A stretch of DNA of 64,000 nt from Rhodopseudomonas sp. (lineage in GTDB: Bacteria > Pseudomonadota > Alphaproteobacteria > Rhizobiales > Xanthobacteraceae): assembly GCF_013377015.1 (NCBI RefSeq), contig NZ_JACABA010000001.1:765554-829553 (forward strand), written 5' to 3'. Shown one piece after another: positions 52,950 through 62,237 of this stretch. Within the stretch, counting starts at the first letter, position 1. Each line of letters starts with the position of its first letter. Position numbers and translations under genes: made by a program. The notes under the pieces are model-generated. The model was not told where the DNA came from and did no database searches. It saw only the letters and a list, made by a program, of their open reading frames with translations.

Positions 52950-54908
52950 ATGGTCCAGCCAGGCAATGGCGAAACGTCCAAGGAATCGTCGAAGGAAGCG
53001 CCGAAGGACGCGTCGGCTGCCGTAGTCGCGCGGCACGCCGCGACGCTAACGGCGCTGCCATTTTCCGACACGCGGGATTTCGACGAGGCGGCGCGCGGCT
53101 TTCTCGGCAGTATCGACCACGCCAGGATCGCAGCCGCCGGTGGCCGCTCGGTCTGGAGCCTCGAGCCCTACGGCTTTCTGTCGGAAGAGACCGCGCCGCC
53201 GACCGTCGATCCCAGCCTGTGGCGGCAGTCACGACTCAACATGCATCACGGTCTGTTCGAGGTGGTGCCCGGCGTCTATCAGGTGCGCGGGCTCGACATC
53301 GCCAACATGACGCTGATCGAGGGTGACAGCGGCGTGATCGTAGTCGATACCCTGACCTCGATCGAAGGCGCCCGCGCCGCGATGCAACTCTATTATCAGC
53401 ATCGCGGCCAGCGGCCGGTGGTGGCGGTGATCTTCACCCACACCCACACCGATCATTGGGGCGGCGCGCGCGGCGTGCTCGACGACGCGATGCTGGCGGC
53501 TGGCAGCGTGCCAATCATCGCGCCGGACCTGTTCATGGAACACGCGGTGTCGGAGAACATCATCGCCGGGCCGGCGATGCTGCGGCGCGCGCAGTATCAG
53601 TTCGGACCGCTGCTCGCCAAGGGACCGCGCGGCCAGGTCGATTGCGGGCTCGGCAAGTCGATGGCGGCGGGATCGGTGGCGCTGCTGCGCCCGACCGATC
53701 TGATCAAGCAAACCGGCGATCGGCGAACCATCGACGGCGTCGAGTTCGAATTCCAGATGGCGCCGAATTCCGAGGCGCCGGCCGAGATGCATTTCTACAT
53801 CGCGCGCTACAAGGTGCTGAACCTGGCGGAAAACTGCACCCACAATTTCCACAACCTGCTGCCGTTCCGCGGCGCCGATGTCCGCGACGCGCTGGCGTGG
53901 TCGAAATATCTCGGCGAAGCGCTGCAGATGTGGGGCGGCAAGGCCGAAGCGATGTGCGGCCAGCATCACTGGCCGGTGTGGGGCACGGCGCGGATCGACA
54001 GCATGATCCGCGAGCAGCGCGACCTCTACAAATTCGCCCATGACCAGACGCTGCGGCTGATGAATCACGGCCTCACCGCCAGCGAGATCGCCGAGACCAT
54101 CCGGCTGCCGAAGAGCCTCGACGGCGCCTGGCACGCGCGCGGTTATTACGGCCACATCCGCCACAATGTGAAGGCGATCTATCAGAAATATCTCGGCTGG
54201 TACGACGCCAACCCGGCCAATCTCGATGCGCTGCCGCCGGTCGAGGCCGGCAAGAAATATGTCGACTACATGGGCGGCGCCGACGCGCTACTCGCCCGCG
54301 CCCGCCAGGATTTCGCCAAGGGCGAATTCCGCTTCATCGCCCAGGCGCTGAGCCATCTGGTGTTCGCCGAGCCCGACAACCAGGACGGCCGCGCGCTGCT
54401 CGCCGACACCTTCGAGCAACTCGGGTATCAGTCGGAAAGCGCGACCTGGCGCAATGCCTATCTGTTCGGCGCCCAGGAGCTGCGCCACGGCATGCCGAAG
54501 GTTCCGGCGCGCAGCCCGATGCCGCGCGAGACGCTCGCGGCGCTGCGCACCGAACAGATCTGGGACGTGCTCGGGGTGCGGCTGAATGGGCCGAAGGCCG
54601 AGGGCAAGACCATCGTGCTGAACTGGCATTTCACCGACACCGACGAGCGCTTCGTGCTGACGCTGGAGAACTGCGCGCTGACCTATGCGGCGGGCGCGCA
54701 GGCCGCCAACGCCGACGCCGGCTTCACGCTGGCGCGCGGCGTGCTCGACGAGGTGATCGCCAAGCAGACCCCGTTCCCGGAGGCCGTCGCCGCCGGCGCC
54801 ATCAAGGTCAGCGGCAACCCGATGCGGCTCGCCGAACTGATGGCGCTGATGGACGAATTCCCCCGGATGTTCGAGATCGTCGAGCCGAAACGAACGCCGG
54901 TGAGCTGA
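52950..54908 (+). CDS. Alkylsulfatase (SdsA-like, metallo-beta-lactamase fold)
   Basis: 652 residues from the ATG at 52950, preceded by GGGAGG. The zinc-binding motif THTHTDHWGG (residues 163-172) is intact. ENCTHNFHNLLPFRGADVRD, the central helical dimerisation domain (LDALPPVEAGKKYVDYMGGA) and a C-terminal SCP2-like domain complete the SdsA1/YjcS layout. Such enzymes hydrolyse medium- and long-chain alkyl sulfates such as SDS to alcohol and sulfate. Unlike Pseudomonas SdsA1, no signal peptide is seen. Confidence 0.93.
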   Translation: MVQPGNGETSKESSKEAPKDASAAVVARHAATLTALPFSDTRDFDEAARGFLGSIDHARIAAAGGRSVWSLEPYGFLSEETAPPTVDPSLWRQSRLNMHHGLFEVVPGVYQVRGLDIANMTLIEGDSGVIVVDTLTSIEGARAAMQLYYQHRGQRPVVAVIFTHTHTDHWGGARGVLDDAMLAAGSVPIIAPDLFMEHAVSENIIAGPAMLRRAQYQFGPLLAKGPRGQVDCGLGKSMAAGSVALLRPTDLIKQTGDRRTIDGVEFEFQMAPNSEAPAEMHFYIARYKVLNLAENCTHNFHNLLPFRGADVRDALAWSKYLGEALQMWGGKAEAMCGQHHWPVWGTARIDSMIREQRDLYKFAHDQTLRLMNHGLTASEIAETIRLPKSLDGAWHARGYYGHIRHNVKAIYQKYLGWYDANPANLDALPPVEAGKKYVDYMGGADALLARARQDFAKGEFRFIAQALSHLVFAEPDNQDGRALLADTFEQLGYQSESATWRNAYLFGAQELRHGMPKVPARSPMPRETLAALRTEQIWDVLGVRLNGPKAEGKTIVLNWHFTDTDERFVLTLENCALTYAAGAQAANADAGFTLARGVLDEVIAKQTPFPEAVAAGAIKVSGNPMRLAELMALMDEFPRMFEIVEPKRTPVS

Positions 54909-54917
54909 GCCGGCCGC

Positions 54918-56081
54918 CTAGTGCACCGCGACGTCGAGCCGCAGCGGACTGCGGAAGGTCGAGGACGGCATCCAGTCGAGGCGCTCATCGATCCGCGCAT
55001 AGTCCGGCACCACCTTGTGGAATTCCTCGAATGCGATCTTGATCGCCATCCGGGCGATCGCCGAGCCGAGGCAGGCATGGACGCCGCCGCCGAAGCCGAG
55101 ATGACCTTTCGGCTTGCGCTTCAGGTCGTAGACATCCGGATTGGGGAATTGCCGCTCGTCGCGGTTGGCTGACCCATAGGCCAGACAGACGAAGTCGCCG
55201 GCCTTCATGGTGACGCCGTGCAGCGTCAGGTCGTTCTGCAGGCAGCGGCGGAAGCGCTGCGCCGAGGTGTTGAAGCGCAGCGATTCCTCGACCGCGTCGG
55301 GCAATAGCATCGGATCGGCGACCACCGCGCGCCGCGCGTCGGCGAAGTCAGCGAGGTTGAGCGCCAGCATGCTCATGAACCCGCCGAGCGATTCGATTCC
55401 CGCCATGATCAGCGTGGTGGTGGTCAACAGCACCTCGCGCTCGTCGAGCTTGTCGCCGTCGATCTCCGCCATACTGAAATGCGAGATCAGGTCGTTCTTC
55501 GGTTCGGCGCGGCGCTGCGCGATCACACCCGCGGCGTAGTCCTGCATCCAGGCGTAGGCGGCGAGGTGCTCCGGCCCCTTGGCGCGGGTCACCGGATCGC
55601 TCTGCACCATCAGCACCGCCTTGTCGCGCACGGTCTGCTCGTCGCCGAGCGGCAGCCCCAGCGCCGCGAACAGCACCCGCACGGTGAACTTGGACGAAAA
55701 GTCGGTGATGAAATCGAACTTGTCGTGCCCCCGCAAAGCCTCGGCGGCGTCGCGAGCGATGTCGCGCATTGGATCGGCCAGCGCCTCGAGGTTGCGCTTC
55801 ATGAAGGCGTGCTGCACCAGGCCGCGCAGCCGGTCGTGCCGCGGCGGATCGGTGGTGCCGAGCGTCGCGCCCGCCCTATTGGGCAGCTCGGTCATCAGAT
55901 TGCCCTTGGCGGACGAAAAGGTCTGCCAGTTGGTGCCGGCGGACGCCACGTCGGTATAGCGCGACAGGATCCACATCTGCGCCTGGTCGCTCCAGAAGCA
56001 GGGGTGCTGGTCGCGCAGCGTCTTATAGGCAGCGAACGGGTCGGCATCGACCGCGGGCGAGTAGGGATCGAAGTTGAACAT
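54918..56081 (-). CDS. Cytochrome P450
   Basis: 387 residues from the ATG at 56081. P450 hallmarks are present: the heme-binding FGGGVHACLGSAIARM with the axial cysteine, the I-helix IMAGIESLGGFMS for oxygen activation, the ExxR in VEESLRF, and DPPRHDRLRGLVQHAF. It is a soluble bacterial class I enzyme that needs a ferredoxin and reductase, neither of which is nearby. Divergent from the AraC-type gene and convergent with the alkylsulfatase gene. Confidence 0.94.
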   Translation of the reverse strand: MFNFDPYSPAVDADPFAAYKTLRDQHPCFWSDQAQMWILSRYTDVASAGTNWQTFSSAKGNLMTELPNRAGATLGTTDPPRHDRLRGLVQHAFMKRNLEALADPMRDIARDAAEALRGHDKFDFITDFSSKFTVRVLFAALGLPLGDEQTVRDKAVLMVQSDPVTRAKGPEHLAAYAWMQDYAAGVIAQRRAEPKNDLISHFSMAEIDGDKLDEREVLLTTTTLIMAGIESLGGFMSMLALNLADFADARRAVVADPMLLPDAVEESLRFNTSAQRFRRCLQNDLTLHGVTMKAGDFVCLAYGSANRDERQFPNPDVYDLKRKPKGHLGFGGGVHACLGSAIARMAIKIAFEEFHKVVPDYARIDERLDWMPSSTFRSPLRLDVAVH

Positions 56082-56234
56082 GGACTGGTTTCCTCGTCTT
56101 GCGAGCCGCCCCGGTTCATTGCTGTTGTTTTTGATCGCGGCAGTTTCATCAGTGTAGTTGCGGCGGACGATAGGCGTGAGGCCCTGGCCTGACAAAAACT
56201 TGCACTTTTCCCGCATTCCGCCCTAGGCTCCGGC

Positions 56235-57131
56235 ATGGTGCGATTTCGTCAGAAGTCTTCGATCCCGACCTTTGCGCTGTATGGCGAGACGCCGGCGGCG
56301 CCGGTCGACTTGCTGCATGTCGAGGCGATCCAGTCGCGCAGCCGGCTGTATCGATGGGAGATCGACGCCCATATCCACCGTGGTCTGCACCAGATCCTCT
56401 GGATCGGTTCGGGGCCCGCCACGATCGCGCTCGACGACGACCGCTCGCAGTGCGACGGCCCGGTCGCGGTGATCGTGCCGCCCGGCGTGGTGCACGGCTT
56501 CCGGTTTTCGCGCGACACCGAGGGCCACGTCTTCACCTTCAACCCAAGGGCGATGATCGAGGGCGACGTGCCCGCCACCGGACAGGCGCTGCGGGATCTG
56601 TTCGCGGCTCCCCGGATCCTGCCATTCGAGCCGGACGCCGCGGCCACCGGCAGGATCGACAGCCTGTTCGCCGATCTCGCCGCGGAATTTTCCTCACCCG
56701 ATGCCGGCGGCTCGCCGGTGCCGTTGTGGCTCGGCCGCGCCATCGTCTGGCGGCTGGCGCAGCAGAGCGCGCATCAGGCGCGCAGCGCCACCCATGGCAG
56801 TGGCCGCGAAGCGTTCACGCGTTTCCTGCTGCTGGTCGAGGCGCATCACCGCGAACACTGGGGAATCGCGCGCTACGCCGATGATCTCGGCATGACTCCG
56901 GAGCGGCTCAACCGGCTGGCCAAGGCGGAGACCGGCCAGAGTGCGCTCGACATCGTGCATGCGCGACTGACGCGCGAAGCCTGCCGCCGCCTGACTTACA
57001 TCGCGGCGCCGATCTCGAAGCTCGCCTTCGAACTCGGCTTCGACGATCCGGCCTATTTCTGCCGCTTCTTCAAGCGTCGCACCGGCCACAATCCGCGCGA
57101 CTACCGGCGGATGGCGAGCGAGCAGGCTTGA
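56235..57131 (+). CDS. AraC family regulator, PobR-like
   Basis: 298 residues. The N-terminal cupin-like ligand domain (HIHRGLHQILWIGSGPATIA) is followed by a C-terminal AraC double helix-turn-helix (RYADDLGMTPERLNRLAKAE, then KLAFELGFDDPAYFCRFFKR with the RTGHNPRDYRR ending). The overall pattern matches PobR-type activators of 4-hydroxybenzoate metabolism. It is divergent from the P450 gene, and LigB/LigA genes follow 200 bp further on the other strand, so aromatic compounds are the likely inducers. Confidence 0.86.
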   Translation: MVRFRQKSSIPTFALYGETPAAPVDLLHVEAIQSRSRLYRWEIDAHIHRGLHQILWIGSGPATIALDDDRSQCDGPVAVIVPPGVVHGFRFSRDTEGHVFTFNPRAMIEGDVPATGQALRDLFAAPRILPFEPDAAATGRIDSLFADLAAEFSSPDAGGSPVPLWLGRAIVWRLAQQSAHQARSATHGSGREAFTRFLLLVEAHHREHWGIARYADDLGMTPERLNRLAKAETGQSALDIVHARLTREACRRLTYIAAPISKLAFELGFDDPAYFCRFFKRRTGHNPRDYRRMASEQA

Positions 57132-57184
57132 GGATTTTGGTCGACGCGCTGCGGCGCGGCACCCCGCCATCGCCACACCCGCTG

Positions 57185-57307
57185 CCCTCATCCTGAGGAG
57201 CCCGGCGAAGCCGGGCGTCTCGAAGGATGGCGGCGGGCCAAGCGGCCTCATGGTTCGAGACGCCCGGCTACGCTCTTCGAGCTACGCCGGGCTCCTCACC
57301 ATGAGGG
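57185..57307. repeat. Palindromic intergenic repeat (CCCTCATCCTGAGGAGCCCGGCG type)
   Basis: CCCTCAT at 57185-57191 pairs with ATGAGGG at 57301-57307, and internal GAGCCCGGCG pairs with CGCCGGGCTC. GAGACGCCCGGC is also self-complementary with GCCGGGCGTCTC. A fourth intergenic repeat family in the window. Confidence 0.75.
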
Positions 57308-57332
57308 ATTAACGCCTTGCTCCTGCGCAGCG

Positions 57333-58190
57333 CTACGCCGCGCGCGCCAGTTTCGGGCGGTTTTCCAGCAGCATAATGCCGGAAGCGGTGTTGGAAATCG
57401 GCAGGTGATAGTTGCGGTGCAGTTCGCGGACGTCGCCGAGCAGCGCGCCGCGCATCGCCACCCAGTTCATCACCTCGACGCCCTGGCTGCCGGCCAGTTC
57501 GACCAGATCGCGCTGGTTGATCCGCAGGATCGAGTCGATATCACCGGTCATCGCATCCATGCAGCGCTTGTCGAACTCCTTGTTGATGAAGCCGGCGCGC
57601 TCGCCCTCGAGCTGGTGCGACAGCCCGCCGGTGCCGATCACCACCACCTTAAGGTCCTCGGGATGGCTTTCGATGGCGCGACCGATCGCCTGGCCTAGCT
57701 TGAAGCAGCGGGCCAGCGTCGGCAGCGGGTGCTGCACCGTATTGACCACCACCGGCACCGCGGGAATCGCATGGGCGCGATCGCGGAAGAACAATTCCAT
57801 CGGCAGGCTGAAGGCGTGATCGACCAGCATCTCCTGGCAGGTCACCGGATCGAATTCGGCGTCGACCAGAGTCTCGATGATGTGCCACGACAAACTGGTG
57901 TCGCCGGTGAACGGCGCCATCACCGGAAGGCCCCAGCCTTCGTCGGCGTTGCGATATTCCGGCGCGGCGCCGATCGCGAAGGTCGGCATCTTGTCGAGGA
58001 AGAAATTGAGGCCGTGGTCGTTGTAGATCACCACCGCGGCGTCGGGCTTGACCTCGTCGAGCCAGCGGTTTGGCGCGGCGAAGCCGTCGAAAAACGGCGC
58101 CCAGTACGGATCCTTTTGCAGTCCCTTGGCCATCGCCCCGCCGATTGCGGGCACGTGCGACGCGGCCAATCCACCGACGATGCGCGCCAT
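57333..58190 (-). CDS. ligB: Protocatechuate 4,5-dioxygenase beta subunit (LigB-like)
   Basis: 285 residues of the class III extradiol dioxygenase fold. Iron-binding residues are visible: the histidine in AASHVPAIGGA, the histidine in IYNDHGLNFF, and the C-terminal glutamate region with EVMNWVAMRGAL. Other LigB marks are PTFAIGAAPEYRNADEGWG and GTGGLSHQLEGERAGFINKE. With LigA it opens protocatechuate at the 4,5-bond; a gallate or related catechol preference cannot be excluded. Its start is 1 bp from the ligA stop. Confidence 0.92.
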   Translation of the reverse strand: MARIVGGLAASHVPAIGGAMAKGLQKDPYWAPFFDGFAAPNRWLDEVKPDAAVVIYNDHGLNFFLDKMPTFAIGAAPEYRNADEGWGLPVMAPFTGDTSLSWHIIETLVDAEFDPVTCQEMLVDHAFSLPMELFFRDRAHAIPAVPVVVNTVQHPLPTLARCFKLGQAIGRAIESHPEDLKVVVIGTGGLSHQLEGERAGFINKEFDKRCMDAMTGDIDSILRINQRDLVELAGSQGVEVMNWVAMRGALLGDVRELHRNYHLPISNTASGIMLLENRPKLARAA

Positions 58191-58191
58191 C

Positions 58192-58566
58192 TCAATTGTC
58201 CCTCGCGGCCAGAAGTTTCGCCTTGAATTGCTCGACCGTCATCCCGGTCTGCAACGCGCCGATGTCCTGCATGTTGAGACCCAGAATGCCGGCAAATTTC
58301 GCCAGGTAATAGGCGTTGCCGCCATGGGCCAAGAGCCTCAGCAGGTCGCGCTTCAAGATGGCGTCGGTCTGCTCCGCCGTGAGGCCATAGCGCGCGCAAT
58401 AGCCAGCCTCGTCCTTGACGAAGTCGGCGCGGTTAGCGGCGTCGTTGAAGGAGAAGCACATCTTGTTCAGCGCATAGCCCTTTTGGGCCGCGGCGGGGCC
58501 GAAGATCGGCGTCCCGAAAATCTCGCCCTTAGCGCCGGTCGCGCCCGTGGCTACGGCTTGGTTCAT
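58192..58566 (-). CDS. ligA: Protocatechuate 4,5-dioxygenase alpha subunit (LigA-like)
   Basis: 124 residues from the ATG at 58566. The LigA fold is recognised by MCFSFNDAANRADFVKDEAG then YCARYGLTAEQTDAILKRD, and GGNAYYLAKFAGILGLNMQDIGA. The alpha subunit has no metal but completes the active site of LigB. Separate alpha and beta genes, in that order, are as in Sphingobium. None of the later 4,5-cleavage pathway genes is in the window. Confidence 0.92.
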   Translation of the reverse strand: MNQAVATGATGAKGEIFGTPIFGPAAAQKGYALNKMCFSFNDAANRADFVKDEAGYCARYGLTAEQTDAILKRDLLRLLAHGGNAYYLAKFAGILGLNMQDIGALQTGMTVEQFKAKLLAARDN

Positions 58567-58702
58567 CGCCCGAATCCTCCCTCCACTACTGTCACGTCGC
58601 GGCCATGCGGCCGGCATTGCGGTCAGGATAGGGAGCGCTCGCCGCGCCGGCTTGACGTAGATCAATCGTCCGGTGTGCCCCTGCGGCGTCCCGGTCGCCG
58701 AG

Positions 58703-59746
58703 CTATCTGATGATCCCGATCCGCCGCATCGCCAGATAGGCGACGAACGACGACAGCAGCATCAGCACGATCGCCCACAGCGAGCCTAGGTCGTTGTCGG
58801 CGAACGGCAGTCCCTTGGTGTTCATGCCGAAAAGCCCGGAGATCAGCGTCGGCGGCATCAGCAGCGCGGTAAGCACCGACAGCACCCGCAGGCTGTTGTT
58901 GCCCTGCTCCTCGATCAGCAGATGCAGTTCCTCCTGCAACAGCCGACTGCGCTCGCGCATCTCGACCACATTGTGATCGAGACCGTCGAGCCGCTGCGCC
59001 AGCTTGCCGGCGCGCAGCCGCAACGCCGGCTTGATGTCCTTGACGTTGCGCTGCTCGAGTCGGTGAAAGATCACCCGCAGGCCGGACAATTGCCGGTGCA
59101 GCCGGACGCAGGTCCGGCGCAGCGGCCCGAGCTTCAGGAGCTGGTCCGAGGTGTCGCCCGCCAGCACCTGCTCCTCGATCGCATCCAGCGATTGCGCCAC
59201 CCGGTCGGCGATCCGCTCCATCGTGCTGGCGACGTTCTCGACGATGGTTTCCAACAGCGAAGCGGCGCTGTCGATGCGGTGGCCGTCCTCGAGCGCGCGG
59301 CGGGTGGCGTCGACCGAACTCAGCGCCTGATGGCGGCCGCTCAGCAGCAACTGTTCGGTCATGAAGAAGCGCAGATAGCCGGTGTCCTCGGTGGTCTCGT
59401 CGATGCTCCGCATCAGATCGCAGATCACGCCATAGACGGCGTCTTCGGTGGCGTGCAGCTGCTGGAAGGTGTCCTTCGACAGCAGCAATGCCAGCGCCTG
59501 CGGCGGCGCGTCGAAAGCCGCGCCGGCCAGCCATTGCAGCGACCGGCCATCGGCCAGATTGAAATGCAGCCAGAGCAGGCCGCCCTGGTTGAAATCGACC
59601 GGCTTGTCGATCGGCAGGATCTCGGCGCTGCCGTCGGGATGAATCCGGAACGCCCAGACCAGGCCGGGGATCGGCAGCGACATGGCGGCCGGTCGTGCGG
59701 TCAGCGCGGCCGTATTGATTTCGGCTGTCGAATTCCCATCCTGCAT
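58703..59746 (-). CDS. CorA/ZntB-family divalent cation transporter
   Basis: 347 residues with a large cytoplasmic domain and two C-terminal transmembrane segments (about 287-305 and 318-338). The pore motif is GMNTKGLPF near residue 303, closer to ZntB-type than to magnesium-specific CorA (GMN followed by the acidic MPE). The LEDGHRIDSAASLLETIVEN region and the helix RLRAGKLAQRLDGLDHNVVE are usual in the stalk helices. Zinc, proton-coupled export or uptake is plausible; direction is not determined by sequence. Confidence 0.88.
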   Translation of the reverse strand: MQDGNSTAEINTAALTARPAAMSLPIPGLVWAFRIHPDGSAEILPIDKPVDFNQGGLLWLHFNLADGRSLQWLAGAAFDAPPQALALLLSKDTFQQLHATEDAVYGVICDLMRSIDETTEDTGYLRFFMTEQLLLSGRHQALSSVDATRRALEDGHRIDSAASLLETIVENVASTMERIADRVAQSLDAIEEQVLAGDTSDQLLKLGPLRRTCVRLHRQLSGLRVIFHRLEQRNVKDIKPALRLRAGKLAQRLDGLDHNVVEMRERSRLLQEELHLLIEEQGNNSLRVLSVLTALLMPPTLISGLFGMNTKGLPFADNDLGSLWAIVLMLLSSFVAYLAMRRIGIIR

Positions 59747-60007
59747 CCCACACCGCTCCTGCCGTTGGGCTCAAGTGACGAAGCTTTGATAAGCCAGATC
59801 GGCCAGCCGCGAGCCGCCAGACCGACAATATGATCGAGAAATGCGGACCAGCCGCGCCCCCCGGGTGCCGGTGACAATGAGCCGCAAGCTTTGACCGAAT
59901 GATTTGAAGGCTGGATGACAGCGGGGTGGTTCGTCCCCAGTCCTATCGCGCCATCATTGGGCATCCGTGTCGGTTCTTGCTTTGTTTGCAGACTCCGGCT
60001 CGGCGGC

Positions 60008-60025
60008 CTGTCACATAGATTTACG
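60008..60025 (+). promoter_or_regulatory. Candidate Pho box upstream of phoD
   Basis: CTGTCACATAGATTTACG matches the PhoB consensus CTGTCAT-N4-CTGTCAC well in the first half and only partly in the second. It lies about 50 bp upstream of the phosphatase start, the right place for activation under phosphate limitation. Confidence 0.4.
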
Positions 60026-60074
60026 CAATGTATCGGAGACTGGACGCAGCCCGATATTCGCTCAGGGGGACGAC

Positions 60075-61652
60075 ATGACGATCCGGATTTCCCGCCGCCG
60101 CTTTCTCTCCACCGCCGCCTCGGGCGCCGCCATGTTGGGGAGCGTGGCGATGCCCTATCTCAGTCGCGCCGCCGACCGGCCGCGGATCACCCACGGGGTT
60201 CAGTCCGGCGACGTCAGTAGCGACGGCGGCGTGGTGTGGGCGCGCGCCGACCGGCCGTCGCGGATGACGATCGAGGTCGCGACCTCCGACAGTTTCAAGG
60301 CGATCGAACGCGCGGTGTTCGTCGACGTGCTGCCGGAGAGCGATTTCACCGGCAAGGCATTGATCGACCAGCTCCCGGCCGGACAGGAGATCTTCTACCG
60401 GGTCAAACTCGCCGACCTGGCGCAGCCGACGATCGTCAGCGAGGCGACGGTCGGGCGATTTCGCACCGCGCCGGCCGACAAGCGCTCCGTGTCGTTCGTC
60501 TGGTCCGGCGACACCGCCGGACAAGGCTGGGGCATCGACGAAGCCCGCGGCGGCATGACGGCCTACGCCACCATGCTGAAGGCCCGGCCGGACTTCTTCA
60601 TCCACAGCGGCGACAACATCTATGCCGACGGCCCGATCCAAGCCGAGGTCAAGCTCGCCAATGGCGAGCTCTGGAAGAATCTCGTCACCGAGGAAAAATC
60701 CAAGCCGGCCGAGACGCTGGCGGAATTTCGCGGCGCCTACAAATACAATCTGCTCGATCGCAATGTCCGCGCCTTCAACGCCGAGGTGCCGATCTTTTCG
60801 CAATGGGACGATCACGAGGTCACCAACAATTGGTGGCCGGGCGAGCCGCTGACCCGCGCCGAGCATCTGCGCAAGAAATACGTCGACAGCAACGCCATGC
60901 AGCTCGCGGCGCGCGCGTCGCGGGCGTTCCACGACTACATGCCGATGCGCGGCTCGATCGTCGAGCCAGGGCGGGTCTATCGCAAGATCGCCTACGGTCC
61001 GCTGCTCGACGTTTTCATGCTCGACATGCGCAGCTATCGCGGCCCCAACGGCGAGGGCAATGACGAGAGTTACGGTCCGAATTCGTATTTCCTCGGCCCG
61101 CAGCAGGTGGCGTGGCTGAAGCGTGAATTGCTGAACTCGCGCGCGACCTGGAAGGTGATCGCGGCCGACATGCCGCTGGGACTGGTGGTGATCTACGACG
61201 TCGACAAGAAGTTCGGCGTCGAAGCCGTCGCCCAGGGCGACGGCCCGGCGCGCGGCCGCGAATTGGAGATCGCCGAGATCCTGCGCTTCATCAAGACGGC
61301 GAAGGTCCGCAATACGGTGTGGCTGACCGCCGACGTGCACTACACCGCGGCGCATTACTACGACCCGAACAAGGCGCAGTTTCAGGATTTCGAACCGTTC
61401 TGGGAATTCGTCTCCGGCCCGATCCACGCCGGCACGTTCGGCCCGAACCCGCTGGACAATACCTTCGGCCCGCAAGTGATGTTTCAGAAGGCCCCGACCA
61501 AGGAGCAGGGACAGAACCTGCCGCCCTCTGCCGGGCTGCAGTTCTTCGGCCACGTCGCCATCGACGGCGTGACCGAGGCGATGACCGTGACGTTGAAAGA
61601 CGTCGGCGACCAGGAACTGTGGGCGACGACGATCGAACCGCGGGCGGCCTAG
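60075..61652 (+). CDS. phoD: Alkaline phosphatase D (PhoD-like)
   Basis: 525 residues. A twin-arginine signal (ISRRRFLSTAASGAAMLGSV) exports the folded enzyme. The N-terminal PhoD domain (THGVQSGDVSSDGGVVWARA) is followed by the metallophosphoesterase core: FFIHSGDNIYADGP, SQWDDHEVTNNWWPGE, and the WLTADVHYTAAHYYDP metal site. PhoD enzymes are calcium/iron-dependent phosphomono- and diesterases of the periplasm. The ATG has GGGGAC upstream. Confidence 0.94.
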   Translation: MTIRISRRRFLSTAASGAAMLGSVAMPYLSRAADRPRITHGVQSGDVSSDGGVVWARADRPSRMTIEVATSDSFKAIERAVFVDVLPESDFTGKALIDQLPAGQEIFYRVKLADLAQPTIVSEATVGRFRTAPADKRSVSFVWSGDTAGQGWGIDEARGGMTAYATMLKARPDFFIHSGDNIYADGPIQAEVKLANGELWKNLVTEEKSKPAETLAEFRGAYKYNLLDRNVRAFNAEVPIFSQWDDHEVTNNWWPGEPLTRAEHLRKKYVDSNAMQLAARASRAFHDYMPMRGSIVEPGRVYRKIAYGPLLDVFMLDMRSYRGPNGEGNDESYGPNSYFLGPQQVAWLKRELLNSRATWKVIAADMPLGLVVIYDVDKKFGVEAVAQGDGPARGRELEIAEILRFIKTAKVRNTVWLTADVHYTAAHYYDPNKAQFQDFEPFWEFVSGPIHAGTFGPNPLDNTFGPQVMFQKAPTKEQGQNLPPSAGLQFFGHVAIDGVTEAMTVTLKDVGDQELWATTIEPRAA

Positions 61653-61655
61653 GAC

Positions 61656-62237
61656 TTAGCCCGGTGGCTTGCCGTGCAGCCAGCGTCCCAACCGCTGCAG
61701 CAGGGTCGGCGGCGCTGCCGGACCGACCCGGTCGGGGGTCAGTTCCATCGCCATTGCCGGTGCCTCATCGATTTCGATGAACTGCTCGCACACGCCTTGA
61801 TCGGCGGACGATGGCGCGATCGCGGCGCGCGCTGCGGCGTGCATCACGAACGGACCGACATGGGAGAGAAACGCCCGCTCATAGCTGCGCGACAGCCGCT
61901 CTACCGCCTCGTCCAGCGGTAGCCACGCCACCGCGCGGACGTCGTCCATTAGCGCATGCGCCGGCTCCGGCTCGGCTTCCATGCGCCAGAAATGCACTAC
62001 CTTGGACCGGCCGCCGGAGTCGTAGACCAGCGTGCCGATGAATTCGTGGACCGCGACGTCGTGGCCGGTTTCCTCCAGCACTTCGCGCGCGGCCGCGGCA
62101 CGCGGTGTCTCGCCGTCGTCCAGCTTGCCCTTCGGCAACACCCAGGCATTGCGCTTGCGCAGACGCACCACCGCGAACAGCGGGCTTGACCCTCGCCGCA
62201 ACACAATGCCGCCTGCCGTCAGAACGGATGCCCGCAA
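61656..62237 (-). CDS. Nudix hydrolase
   Basis: 193 residues from a TTG start with AGGG upstream. The Nudix box is complete: GKLDDGETPRAAAAREVLEE followed by TGHD. The N-terminal half resembles diadenosine tetraphosphate or DIPP-type Nudix enzymes (AVVRLRKRNAWVLPKGKL), which cleave nucleotide or inositol polyphosphates. A C-terminal extension of about 60 residues has no visible domain. It converges on phoD with 3 bp between stops. Confidence 0.88.
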   Translation of the reverse strand: MRASVLTAGGIVLRRGSSPLFAVVRLRKRNAWVLPKGKLDDGETPRAAAAREVLEETGHDVAVHEFIGTLVYDSGGRSKVVHFWRMEAEPEPAHALMDDVRAVAWLPLDEAVERLSRSYERAFLSHVGPFVMHAAARAAIAPSSADQGVCEQFIEIDEAPAMAMELTPDRVGPAAPPTLLQRLGRWLHGKPPG

